A stretch of DNA of 64,000 nt from assembly GCF_023573145.1 (NCBI RefSeq), contig NZ_CP097636.1, forward strand, positions 992,001 through 1,056,000, read 5' to 3'. A model generated the notes under the pieces. The model searched no databases. It was given only the letters and a program-made list of their open reading frames with translations, and had not been told where the DNA came from. Positions 24,413-33,246 of this stretch are shown one piece after another. The position numbers were made by a program, and so were the translations under genes. Every line of letters starts with the position of its first letter. The stretch's first letter is position 1. Source of the DNA: Aquincola tertiaricarbonis. GTDB lineage: Bacteria; Pseudomonadota; Gammaproteobacteria; Burkholderiales; Burkholderiaceae_C.

Positions 24413-25110
24413 ATCTTCCAGCGTGATGGTGGAACGATGGCTGAGACCGCGTGCACCGCGACTACATCCGATCGCATAAGCGTGAGCCGCTCGCCAGCCT
24501 TGATGGACATCACAGCGACCGAATCAGGACGCTCGTACAGCAGCTCAGTGATCATCTTGCGGCCGTCTTTCAGCTGCACCAGCACGTACTCGCCTGGCGC
24601 CACCTCGCTTGACGGCTCAATCACCACCAGCCACCCATCGCGGATAGCCGGGGCCATGGCATCGCCACGAACACGCAGCGCGTACGCCTGCCCGTCTCTT
24701 GTGAAGACCTCCACGTAGCCCGATCCATCCGGGTCTCGTTCTTCCTCGTGCCAACCGTCGTCTGCCATCCGTGCCGCCCCAACCACTGCAACGCGCTTTA
24801 CAAAGGGTAACGCGCCAGCAAATTCTGGGTTAGAGCGTGGCTCATGTGGTGAGCCAGGTGCGTCAGTAGTTACTGCCGCACCCCTCTGTTCGAGGTAGTG
24901 CACCGGCATGCCGGTCTGTGCTTCTAGGTTGCGAGCCTTCACGCTGCCGAACGACTTGGCCACCAGCAGCGCCGAGATCTCGCCCTGGTTCAGCGAGTGC
25001 TTGCGCACGAAGTCGGCCTGCTTGCCGCCGAAGTGTGTGTCGATCCACAGGCGCAGCTGGCGGCGGCGGTTCTCTGTGTCTTCCTTGGCGCGCGACGAGT
25101 GCGTGGGCAT
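24409..25110 (-). CDS. CI-like phage repressor with S24/LexA-type domain lacking the catalytic Ser
   Basis: About 233 residues. The N-terminal half holds a helix-turn-helix-like region (FVRKHSLNQGEISALL). The C-terminal half is an S24 peptidase-like dimerisation domain. The expected G-D-S-M-x-P motif reads GDAMAP: Ala151 (codon GCC, 24658-24660) replaces the catalytic Ser, while the Lys partner (K185, DGRKM) remains. Self-cleavage under SOS should therefore fail. The start at 25110 is preferred because an operator lies just upstream at 25125; no Shine-Dalgarno is seen, so the message may be leaderless. Confidence 0.88.
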   Translation of the reverse strand: MPTHSSRAKEDTENRRRQLRLWIDTHFGGKQADFVRKHSLNQGEISALLVAKSFGSVKARNLEAQTGMPVHYLEQRGAAVTTDAPGSPHEPRSNPEFAGALPFVKRVAVVGAARMADDGWHEEERDPDGSGYVEVFTRDGQAYALRVRGDAMAPAIRDGWLVVIEPSSEVAPGEYVLVQLKDGRKMITELLYERPDSVAVMSIKAGERLTLMRSDVVAVHAVSAIVPPSRWKI

Positions 25111-25124
25111 GCCGAAAGTGTCAC

Positions 25125-25177
25125 TTACCAAAAGGTAAACCTCCAAAAGGTATTGACCGGGCATTACTAAACGGTAA
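25125..25177. promoter_or_regulatory. Right operator cluster (OR-like) between repressor and Cro-like gene
   Basis: Two good sites, TTACCAAAAGGTAA (25125-25138) and TTACTAAACGGTAA (25164-25177), flank a half-degenerate one (25140-25153, ending AAAAGGTAT). All have the TTACY-N4-GGTAA dyad. The cluster fills the 77-bp space between the two divergent starts, as in lambda OR. Confidence 0.8.
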
Positions 25178-25187
25178 TGATTCGGCC

Positions 25188-25442
25188 ATGGACAAGCTAC
25201 TGGCCTACCTGAACGGTCTGTCGAAGGAAGAGCGCACGGCCTTCTGCGACGGGTGCGAGACCACCGAGGGCTACCTACGCAAAACGATCTCGCTGGGCAA
25301 GAAGTTCGGCGAGGGGCTTTGCATCGCCATCGAGCGCGAGAGCCGCGGCCAGGTCCGGTGCGAGGACCTGCGCCAAGACACCGACTGGGCCTTCATCCGT
25401 GGCACCGCGCCGCGGCGTCGTGCTGCCGCGCGGGCCGCATAG
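25188..25442 (+). CDS. YdaS/Cro-like regulator
   Basis: An 84-residue protein. The C-terminal part IAIERESRGQVRCEDLR-DTDW is the hallmark of YdaS/Cro-like prophage regulators, placed after a helix-turn-helix (TTEGYLRKTISLGKKFG). It is divergent from the repressor with the operator cluster between them, so it is the expected antagonist that commits to the lytic program. The start at 25188 is 10 bp after the last operator site; no ribosome-binding site is evident. Confidence 0.85.
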   Translation: MDKLLAYLNGLSKEERTAFCDGCETTEGYLRKTISLGKKFGEGLCIAIERESRGQVRCEDLRQDTDWAFIRGTAPRRRAAARAA

Positions 25443-25515
25443 CGGTCACCTGCCTTCGACCTCGTCCGCCCACCGCCGCAATTCGGCCGCCACCACCGCA
25501 CTGCACCGATCCCAC

Positions 25516-25806
25516 ATGAGCCGCATCGACTCCAACGGCGAAGGCACCGCGTTCGCCCGCTCCACCGGGCTGCCTTCGCACATGGGCAAGGCCACAGCCG
25601 AGCTCAAAACCAAGGTTCCCGAGTGCGTCAAGGACGAGTTCGCCATGTTGGCGCACGGGATGGGCTTGAACGAATCGGAACTGCTGCGTTCGCTGGTCAT
25701 GGTCAGGCTCTACGGCGTTGAGAAGACCGCAAGGATGCACTCCGACCAGCTGCGGCTCGCTGCCGGTTTGAGCCCTGAACAGGCCCCGACTGGGGTTGTA
25801 GGGTGA
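25516..25806 (+). CDS. Small phage protein with ribbon-helix-helix-like region (96 aa)
   Basis: The central segment KATAELKTKVPECVKDEFAM then LNESELLRSLVMVRLYG looks like a ribbon-helix-helix or CII-like DNA-binding unit. It is the second gene of the rightward transcript and its stop overlaps the next start (GTGA). Function is inferred only from size and place. Confidence 0.6.
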   Translation: MSRIDSNGEGTAFARSTGLPSHMGKATAELKTKVPECVKDEFAMLAHGMGLNESELLRSLVMVRLYGVEKTARMHSDQLRLAAGLSPEQAPTGVVG

Positions 25807-26087
25807 GCCGCGCCGCCGTCATCAGGGCGCTGGCGCCCATCGCCCCGCCGTGCTTCAGCACCAGGTCGCAATGGGTCGTCTACCTGGAAGACGCCGCCGC
25901 CGAGCAGCGCCCCGGCCATGCCCCGGGCCCGCTGATCTTCGAAGCCGGCAAGGCCGTCCGCTTCAACACCGCCTTTTCTTTCTGCGCCGATTGCACCGAC
26001 CGGCATGAAGGCGCCATGCGCGCTGCCGGCCGCTGCCAGCCGCGCTTCCTGCTGACCCTGCCTGTGCCCGTGAAGGAGCCCGCATGA
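25803..26087 (+). CDS. Small phage protein with a CxxC/HxxxxR segment (94 aa)
   Basis: The GTG start at 25803 overlaps the previous stop, and its own stop overlaps the ParB-like start. The C-terminal half has FSFCADCTDRHEGAMRAAGRC, which could bind zinc. No known family is recognised. The couplings on both sides support a real gene. Confidence 0.6.
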   Translation: MSRAAVIRALAPIAPPCFSTRSQWVVYLEDAAAEQRPGHAPGPLIFEAGKAVRFNTAFSFCADCTDRHEGAMRAAGRCQPRFLLTLPVPVKEPA

Positions 26088-26944
26088 GACCGCCGTACGC
26101 CCAGCATCCGCTGTCGGCTGCCTTCCCCCCGATGTCGCCCGAAGAGTTCGAGGCGCTGGTCGCTGACATCTCGGCCAATGGCCAGCAGGAGGCCATCGTC
26201 CTGTTCGAGGACAAGGTGCTAGACGGCTGGAACCGCCAGGCCGCATGCGTCCAGGCCGGCCGTGAGCCGATCACGACGCCGCTGCCGCAGGGCGTGAACC
26301 CGGTGCAGTTCGTGATGTCGCGCAACCTGCACCGCCGGCACTTGTCGGCCTCGCAGCGCGCGCTGGCGGTGGCTGCATGTGCATCGTGGCGCCCTGTGGG
26401 CCGCCCCGCAAATGCCGCCACCGTGGCGGCATTGCATGCGCCCAGCACCGTGGCCGAAGCGGCCGAGGAAGCCGGCGTGGGCGTGCGCACCATGGAGCGC
26501 GCCAAGAAGGTGGTGAAGGACGCGGCGGCCGAAGTCATCGAAGCCGTGCGCACCGGCTCGATGACGGTGGACAAGGCAGCAGACATCGCGGCGCTGCCGA
26601 AGGAAGAGCAAGCCGAAGCCGTGGCAGCACCGGCCGCAAAGCCCGCGAAGGCCAAGGCGCCCAAGGCCGACGCCGCATCGGCTGAAGAGGTAGCGGACCT
26701 GCGGGCCCAGCTGGCCGAGATGGCCCGCAACCTCGAAGAGACCATGGCCGACAACGCCACGATGGCCGCGGTGTTCGAGGCGGACGACAAGCTGGCCGAG
26801 GCGATGAAGGAGATCACCAAGCTGCGCGCCCAGGTCTCCACGCTCACCGAGCGCAACAACGGCCTGATGGCCGAGAAGAACGCAGCGATCCGCCAGGCCA
26901 AGGCGGCGCAGAAGAAGCTGCAGGCGGCGGGGGTGGCTGCATGA
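26084..26944 (+). CDS. ParB-like nuclease-fold DNA-binding protein
   Basis: A 286-residue protein. The N-terminal ParB/Sulfiredoxin-type domain runs EEFEALVADISANGQQEAIVL, then VLDGWNRQAACVQAG and QFVMSRNLHRRHLSASQRALA. A helix-turn-helix region follows (VAEAAEEAGVGVRTMERAKKV), and the C-terminus is a coiled coil. It resembles phage and plasmid ParB-like proteins that act in replication or gene control. A 23-bp palindrome (26411-26433) lies in its coding sequence and is repeated twice more in the prophage, a possible binding site. It is ATGA-coupled to both neighbours. Confidence 0.8.
   Translation: MRPPYAQHPLSAAFPPMSPEEFEALVADISANGQQEAIVLFEDKVLDGWNRQAACVQAGREPITTPLPQGVNPVQFVMSRNLHRRHLSASQRALAVAACASWRPVGRPANAATVAALHAPSTVAEAAEEAGVGVRTMERAKKVVKDAAAEVIEAVRTGSMTVDKAADIAALPKEEQAEAVAAPAAKPAKAKAPKADAASAEEVADLRAQLAEMARNLEETMADNATMAAVFEADDKLAEAMKEITKLRAQVSTLTERNNGLMAEKNAAIRQAKAAQKKLQAAGVAA
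26411..26433. repeat. 23-bp palindrome, copy 2
   Basis: AATGCCGCCAC-C-GTGGCGGCATT is a perfect dyad inside the parB-like gene, the best of the three copies in symmetry. Confidence 0.7.
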
Positions 26945-27438
26945 CGCCCGACCTCTTCGCTGAAGCGCCCCAGTACGCAGCCGCAACGTTCCCGGAGCCC
27001 CGGCCGTTTCAGGTCGCTGCGCACCAGGCGCTGCGCGAAGGGGTGAGGGCAGGGCACCGCTGCCAGCTGCTGATGAGCCCCACCGGCTCGGGCAAGACCT
27101 ACCTGGGCCTGCGCATCGCGCACGAGGCTCTGCTGAAGCGCAAGAAGGCGCTGTTCATCTGCGACCGGCGCACGCTGATCAACCAGACCAGCCGCACCGC
27201 CGACAGCTACGGGCTGAGCGCGCACGGCGTGCTGATGGCCGACCACTGGCGCGTCGATCCCGACATGCCCTTCCAGATCGGCAGCGCGCAGACGCTTCAC
27301 CGCCGCGGCATCAGCGACGAGTTCGACGTCATCGTGATTGACGAAGCGCACACGCAGCTGCCCGGAGCTGCGCCGCGATGGGCTGCACCTGTTCGACGCC
27401 TGGGCCAAGCAGTACGGCGACGTGGAATCGGTCTATGA
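26941..27438 (+). pseudogene. DEAD/DEAH helicase, N-terminal fragment
   Basis: The first about 140 codons encode the N-terminal RecA-like domain of an SSL2/DEAD-type helicase: FQVAAHQALREGV (Q-motif-like), Walker A SPTGSGKTYLGL and Walker B VIVIDEAHTQ. At about 27362 the homology stops, and the sequence becomes part of a polyvalent protein in a different frame (+1). The helicase frame then runs into a stop at 27438. A deletion joined the two genes. The 165-residue product would lack the second ATPase lobe and be inactive. Confidence 0.8.
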
Positions 27439-30400
27439 GGTGGCGCCCAGCGGCGTCGGCTACCGCATCAGCCAGCGCTTCAGCAAGTTCCGCAACCTGC
27501 CCTCGCTGATGGGGCACTACCGCAGCTTCGCCGACGTGGTGACGCTGGACGACCTGAAGCAGCAGGAGGCCGCCGCCGGCAAGCGCTTCCCGGTGCCCAA
27601 GATCCAAGGTGGCCGGCCGCAGAACGTGGTGGTCAAGCGCTCGCAGCTGCAGACCGACTTCTTCGGCGTGCCCAAGGTGGTGCGCAGCGGAGCCGGCGTC
27701 ATCCAGTTCGAGCTGCAGGACCCGACCAAGGCCGCCATCGAGCCGGTGCCCGCGGACCCGAAGATGGGCCGCGCCGAGCAGACGTGGGCCATTCGCGCGG
27801 GCGGCGCCACGCTCAAGAGCGGCATCGCCACCGAGGCCGAGGCGCGCGAGCAGCTGGTGGCCATGGCGACCACGCCGCGCACCGAACTGGACCCGAAGTC
27901 GCTGCTGGGCCAGTTCGCCAACCTGCGCGAGCTGACCCGCAGCACCAAGGGCAAGATCAATGCACTGTCGCTGACGGGGCTGGCCAACAAGGCCGGCCTG
28001 GACTACCGGCTGATCGACCCGGCCGCCCCCGACCACCCGGGCTCCAAGATCAACCAGGCGGTGCAGAGCATCGTGAAGGTGTGGAAGGACACCGCCGCCG
28101 ACCGCGGCACGCAGCTAGTGTTCTGCGACTTGTCGGTGCCGCTGTCCGCCCGCGCCGGCATGGCGGCCAAGCCGAAGCGGGCCTATGTGCGCGATGCCGA
28201 TGGGCGCGTGACGCACAAGCAGGCCACGCTGCATACCATCGATGGCTGGGAGGGCTACCCCTTCTACATGGTGAAGAGTGACCGCGGCATGGCGGTGTAC
28301 GAGCCCGTGAGCGGCGTGATGCTGCGCGACGGCTTCGCGGACAAGGCCGCGGTGACGGCCTGGGCCAGCGGCCTGCTGGCCGACCAGAAGAACCGCGAGA
28401 AGTGGCTGGACGCGCGCGACCGCTATGGCGAGCTGACGGACGACCAGATCAGCGAGTACCGCGACCAGAAGGAACTGGAGACCGAGCCCGACGGCAGCAA
28501 CGAGCTGAGCCGGGCCGACCTGGAAGCCGTGGCCGGCGCCAGCGCCTTCAGCGTCTACGACGACATGAAGGCCAAGCTGGTGGCCGCCGGCATTCCGGCT
28601 GCAGAGATCGAGTTCGTGCACGACCACGACACGCCCAGCGCCAAGGACAAGCTCTTCAAGCGGGTGAAGGCCGGCACGGTGCGCGTGCTGTTCGGCTCCA
28701 CGCCGAAGATGGGCGCCGGCACCAACGTGCAGGACCGCCTGGTGGGCCTGCACCACGTCGATGCCCCGTGGCGCCCTAGCGACCTGGAGCAGCGCGAAGG
28801 CCGCATCATCCGCCGCGGCAACATGCTGTACGAGCGCGACCCGGATGGGTTCGAGGTGTTCATCGGCCGTTATGCGACCGAGCAGACCTACGACACCCGC
28901 CGCTGGCAGCTGCTGGAGCACAAGGCCGCCGGCATCGAGCAGCTGCGCAACTATGCTGGCCAGGCCGAGATCGAGGACGTGGCCAGCGAGGCTGCCAATG
29001 CGGCCGACATGAAGGCCGCCGCCTCCGGCAACCCGCTGATCCTGCAGGAGACCCAGCTGCGCACCGAGGTACGCCGGCTGGAGTCCCTGGAGAAGGCGCA
29101 CAAGGACAACGTGCTGACCATGGCCCGCCGGGCCGCCGACCAGCAGCAGTATGCCGACCGCTATGGCCCGGAGAAGCTGGCCAACCTGCGCACGCTGGTG
29201 GCTGACCGCAATGCCGTGCCCTTCGACCCGGAGAACCCCAGCGCACGCATCGGCGGCAAGGCCTACACCGGCAAGGAAGCCATCCAGAAGCGGCTGGCCT
29301 TCGTGGTGGCCGAGCTGCAGACCAGCAGCGGCAGCGACGCCGTGGTGGCGGTGGAATACCGCGGCCTGCCGTTTTTCTTCAAGGGCGGCACCAACATGGT
29401 CTCCGTGGAGGGGCCCGCCGGCCACATCCACAGCTACGGCAAGAACGAGACGGTTTCCACCGCCGGCCTGCTGACTCGGCTGGGTAACGCGGCCGAGCGC
29501 CTGGATGCGCACGTGGTCGACGTGGAGCGGCACATTGCCCGCGCGGCTGCCGAGGCTGCCTCGCTGCGCACGCAGAGCCAGCAGCCGTTCGCTGACGCGC
29601 AGCTGCTGAAAGACACCAAGGCCAAGCACGGCGTGGTGCAGCGCAACCTCATGAAGGCGTCGCAGGGCGAGGCCGTGTCCCCGGCCGAGCGCGGCGAGTT
29701 CAACGCGGCGCTGAAGGAGCGACGGGCGCAACTCGAGAAGCTGGGCTTCGGCGCCGAGCTGAAGGCGAGCGATGCCGCCGACGTGGCCTTCAGCCGCGCC
29801 AATGGCCTGGCGCCGGCGGGCGGCCGTCGTGCCGCGGTGGAGGCGCTGGCCAGCACCATTGCGCAGCGCTGGGCCAGCGCACCAGAGATCGTGGTGGTCG
29901 AGGACATGAACGACCCCGCCATTCCGGCGGCGGTGCGCCAGACCGACACCGCGCAGCGCTCGCAGGGCGCATCCGGTGAGCCGGAAGGCTTCTTCCACGC
30001 CGGCAAGGTGTACCTGCTGGCCAGCCAGCTGCCCGGAGATGCGCAGGTGGTGCGCGTGCTGTTCCATGAGGCCCTGGGGCACTATGGCCTGCGCGGCACC
30101 TTCGGCGACGGCCTGGGCGAGATCCTGGACAACCTGGCGCGGCTGAACGCCGGCAAGGTGCGCGAGAAGGCCAAGCAGTACGGCCTTGACTACGACGTGC
30201 CGGCGGACCGCCGCATGGCCGCCGAAGAGGTGCTGGCCGAGATGGCGCAGAAGTCGCCCACCATCGGGTGGGTGCAACGCGCCGTGGCGGCCGTGCGCGC
30301 AGCGCTGCGCCGCTTTGTGCCGGGCTTCGGCCAGATGGCCCTCAGCGACGGGGAAATCATCCGCGACTACATCCTGCCGGCGCGCGCCTTCGTGCAGCGT

Positions 30401-30559
30401 GGCGGCCCTGCGGGCGGTCCGGGCGGCGGTGTGGCCTTGTCCCGGTCCAGTCTGGCCGCGCTGCGCAGCATCGATCAGAAGAGCGTGCGCAACGCCTTCC
30501 TGGATGCCACCACCAGCCACGCCAGCACCACGCTGTGGGGCCGCACGGTGGGCAAGTAG
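27362..30559 (+). pseudogene. Giant phage polyvalent (DarB-like/PLxRFG) protein, left part
   Basis: The frame enters mid-protein (PELRRDGLHLFDAWAKQYGDV), so the N-terminus with its methylase/helicase start is deleted. About 1065 residues remain. They include a helicase C-terminal lobe (GSTPKMGAGTNVQDRLVGLHHVDAPWRP, then QREGRIIRRGN) and, near residue 915, a zincin-like HEALGHYG. Such proteins are injected with phage DNA to protect it. The frame ends at an insertion at 30555. If the insertion is removed, with one copy of TGGGCA, the frame continues into 40340-42849 without a break. Confidence 0.8.
30549..30554. repeat. Target-site duplication, left copy (TGGGCA)
   Basis: Six bases identical to 40334-40339. 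Deleting one copy with the DNA between them restores the polyvalent reading frame exactly (V-G-T-Q-Y). Confidence 0.7.
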
Positions 30560-30560
30560 C

Positions 30561-30602
30561 GCGACGTTTAATTTGAGCCAGAGCGACGTTTAATTTGAGC
30601 CG
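30561..30602 (+). repeat. Left-end tandem repeats L1 and L2 of the insertion
   Basis: L1 is 30561-30580 and L2 is 30583-30602. They share 19 of 20 bases and are spaced 22 bp apart. Confidence 0.8.
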
Positions 30603-30610
30603 GCATTTAG

Positions 30611-30627
30611 GGCGCCAAATAAGCGCC
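30611..30627 (-). terminator. Hairpin at the end of the tailspike gene
   Basis: A GGCGC/GCGCC stem with a 7-nt A/T-rich loop directly follows the tailspike stop. It lacks a T-tract, so it is a weak terminator candidate. Confidence 0.3.
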
Positions 30628-32630
30628 TAGGCGACCGCACTGTAGGAAACCCCGGACAGCGAAATCCACTCGCTGCAGTTTGCAGTAGACCCGGTAGCCT
30701 CGTTCACTCTCACCGTGCCATCCGCGCCCACCACCACCGGCACAGCGGTCTGGTTCCCCGCCGCCGAGCCGGTTGCCATGAACCGCTTCGGCGTCAGCGG
30801 CCACGCCCAAGCGGGCAGCGTTGCGACAAGGTTGTTTCCCCCAGGCTTCACCAGGCCACGGAGGTTCACACGCCCACCGAGCAGGTCCACACCGAACGGA
30901 TCGTTGCCGCTTACCTGGCTCCAGGTGCCCGCCAACGCAGGACGGAGGCCCCCGTTCAGATTGCTGTAGACCTGGGGCACCTGCGTGGTCCTTTGGAGTG
31001 CACCGAGGACGATGCTGGGTAACCCAGTGATGTGGAAGATCGCATCGGAGAGCGCCTCAGCCACAAGAGTGCCGATGTCGACGTAGGCCGTATTCCCCAA
31101 GTCCACCGCGTTGTCCGCACCCACCACCAGCAGGTGCCCAATGCTGGCACGCTCCTGCAGATTCGCACCGACGTGGAAAACCGCCTGCAGGCCAACCGTA
31201 GTGTTGCGGCACTCCGCCTTCCCAACGTGGAAACGCAGCAAGCTGCCTTGGCCGACGCCGCCGTCCAGCAGCTGAATCCCTTGTCGGATCCCGCCCACGT
31301 CCTTCTGGTCGATAAAGGCCGCGCCGATCTGCACGGACGAGATCGCATAGCTCCCCCCAAAGCTTGTTCCGATCCCCTTTTTGGCTCCCACGGAACGTAG
31401 CTGGCCGATCTGCACACTGTCGATGTTGTTGCCCGACGCATGCAACAGCAAACCGTAGTCCTGCGCGCCAAGAGCCGTCGCCCAAGGAGTGGTGCCGGGC
31501 GGACCGTTGGCATCGGTCACCACACGCCCCACGTTGATGTCGGACGCGATGGCGGTGACCTGCAGGTCGGACTTGATGATGACGCCCTCGTAGTTATTGC
31601 CGTAAGAGGTCAGCGCCTCGGCGCGCACATTGCTGCACTTGATCACGATGCCGTGGACACCGTAGCAGCCAATGACCTCTCCCGTGCAAAGCACGTCGGT
31701 GACACCTTCCCCGATGATCGCCGAGTGGGTCGCCGCGCTTGGGCTGCTGCACAACGTTGCGACGTTGTGTAGGCGGATGCCACGCTTGAGCGGTGCGGCG
31801 GCCTTAATCGCATTGTTGGGAAAGGTGATGTTGAGCGCCTCTGTGAAGCCAGGCGCCTCGACGTTGCCGTAGAAAGCAGCAACCACGTTCTTGCCGGAGT
31901 CAATTCCCAGGTCGCTCAACTCAAAGCCGCTGGCATAGGCGAGAACCATCCCCTGGATGACAGATCCGCCTGTCAACGACCGGCAGTCGTTGGCATAGCT
32001 GGGCATCTTCCGCCCGCGAATCTTGACGTTGTCCTTGCTGATGTAGCTACCTGCGCCATCAAAGCCGTAGGCATAGAAGGACGGCTTGTAGGTCGCGACC
32101 TCCAACTGGACCACGCCGCCGCCGGCGGGCAAAGCGTTGACGGCTGCGTCCAGCGCTCCGATGTTTCCGATCCCAAACCATTCCGGGCGCACGCTCATGC
32201 CGTTGTCGATGGTCACCTTCGCCGCCAGATCAAAAATCTGGCGCGTCGTGTCGATGATGGGCACGCTGATGGTGACCGGCGTGGCCACAGCACACGCCCC
32301 GAAAAAGAAGATCGGCCGGCCCTTCGCGTTGGCGGCGACGATGGCCGCCCTCTTGTCCGAACCGTCAGCAATGATGACCGTCGGCAGGTAGTTATTGCCC
32401 GGGCCTGTCAGGTACAGCACGGACATCAGCACACGGCGATAGCTTTCTTGGTCGTCCGCGTCGAACTCGGCGGGCTCGACGCCTGCAGCGTTCAGCAGCT
32501 CCATCAGACTCCAGTTCACCTGGTTCATGTCCTGGGCCGACACCTCGGTCGTGACCGGCGCTGTCGACTGATGCATGCGGTGCCCGGTGCCGACATGCAC
32601 CACGCTAGCGTCACTGTTCGTGTAGTTCAT
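30627..32630 (-). CDS. Phage tailspike/tail fibre with right-handed beta-helix
   Basis: A 667-residue protein. After an N-terminal virion-attachment region (to about residue 150), a pectate-lyase-like beta-helix runs from GALDAAVNALPAGGGVVQL through many short Val/Ile/Asn-rich turns to about residue 560. A C-terminal knob follows. Such spikes bind or degrade surface polysaccharide and set host range. It is last in a minus-strand baseplate run (gp45 to gp48), matching Mu-like gene order. Gene length and folds look intact. AT content is higher than in its neighbours. Confidence 0.85.
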   Translation of the reverse strand: MNYTNSDASVVHVGTGHRMHQSTAPVTTEVSAQDMNQVNWSLMELLNAAGVEPAEFDADDQESYRRVLMSVLYLTGPGNNYLPTVIIADGSDKRAAIVAANAKGRPIFFFGACAVATPVTISVPIIDTTRQIFDLAAKVTIDNGMSVRPEWFGIGNIGALDAAVNALPAGGGVVQLEVATYKPSFYAYGFDGAGSYISKDNVKIRGRKMPSYANDCRSLTGGSVIQGMVLAYASGFELSDLGIDSGKNVVAAFYGNVEAPGFTEALNITFPNNAIKAAAPLKRGIRLHNVATLCSSPSAATHSAIIGEGVTDVLCTGEVIGCYGVHGIVIKCSNVRAEALTSYGNNYEGVIIKSDLQVTAIASDINVGRVVTDANGPPGTTPWATALGAQDYGLLLHASGNNIDSVQIGQLRSVGAKKGIGTSFGGSYAISSVQIGAAFIDQKDVGGIRQGIQLLDGGVGQGSLLRFHVGKAECRNTTVGLQAVFHVGANLQERASIGHLLVVGADNAVDLGNTAYVDIGTLVAEALSDAIFHITGLPSIVLGALQRTTQVPQVYSNLNGGLRPALAGTWSQVSGNDPFGVDLLGGRVNLRGLVKPGGNNLVATLPAWAWPLTPKRFMATGSAAGNQTAVPVVVGADGTVRVNEATGSTANCSEWISLSGVSYSAVA

Positions 32631-32637
32631 AGCGCCT

Positions 32638-33246
32638 TCAAGGGGTCGTAAAAACGATGTTCAGGGCGTACCGCGCGGGCACGATCTTTTCGAGGCTGCA
32701 GGCCATCTCGGCCAAACCAGGCGGGCGCTGAACGAGCCGCGCGCCCACGCGCTGCCGTCCAACTCGGAAGGGGATGTCGGCCACTGGCACCAGCACATAC
32801 AGCCGCCCATCCAGCTGGCCCAGCCGGCGGCCCACGCGGTCGCGGCCGGCGCGAAACGGGGTGTTGTAGCGAACCTCCGCATCGAATCCCATGCTCTGGC
32901 AGAACGCCTCAATCGCACCTGGTGCGGCCGGGCTGGAGTCGTCGTAGGCGCCGGTGGGGCCGCGCAACTTGGCCACCAGGCGGGCCTGCCGATCGGCGTA
33001 GGTCTGCAGAGGGCCGAAGCACGGGTCAGGCAGCCCCGTGGCTGCCTCCCACTCCTCCAGCCGCGTGCGGGTGGCATGCGGCAGCCACTCGCCGGCCGTG
33101 TGCGCCGTGTAGTCGTGCAGCTCGGCAAAGCTGGCGGCCATGCCGCGCAGCAGCCGCATCAGCACCGAGCTGGGGTCGCGTGGCCAGGCGTAGCCCTGGG
33201 GCAGCAGGTGCTGCAGCGCCTGGCTGAAGCGGTCGGCGCTGCTCAT
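32638..33246 (-). CDS. Mu gp48-like tail protein (DUF2313/YmfQ)
   Basis: A 202-residue protein. The N-terminus RFSQALQHLLPQGYAWPRDP is the DUF2313 signature, and the middle has WEAATGLPDPCFG. In Mu-like phages this protein sits at the baseplate periphery next to gp47. The ATG overlaps the stop of the J gene by 4 nt, and the gene is followed closely by the tailspike. Confidence 0.88.
   Translation of the reverse strand: MSSADRFSQALQHLLPQGYAWPRDPSSVLMRLLRGMAASFAELHDYTAHTAGEWLPHATRTRLEEWEAATGLPDPCFGPLQTYADRQARLVAKLRGPTGAYDDSSPAAPGAIEAFCQSMGFDAEVRYNTPFRAGRDRVGRRLGQLDGRLYVLVPVADIPFRVGRQRVGARLVQRPPGLAEMACSLEKIVPARYALNIVFTTP

Noticed and set aside
27338..27361. ATG at 27338 as the start of an intact 1073-residue protein
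   Set aside because: Polyvalent homology begins mid-domain at about 27362; the ATG lies in DNA coding for the helicase in another frame.
30561..30602. CRISPR-like tandem repeats
   Set aside because: Only two 20-mers with a 2-bp gap; they match the inverted copies at the other end of the insertion, so they are element ends. No CRISPR array or cas gene is in the window.
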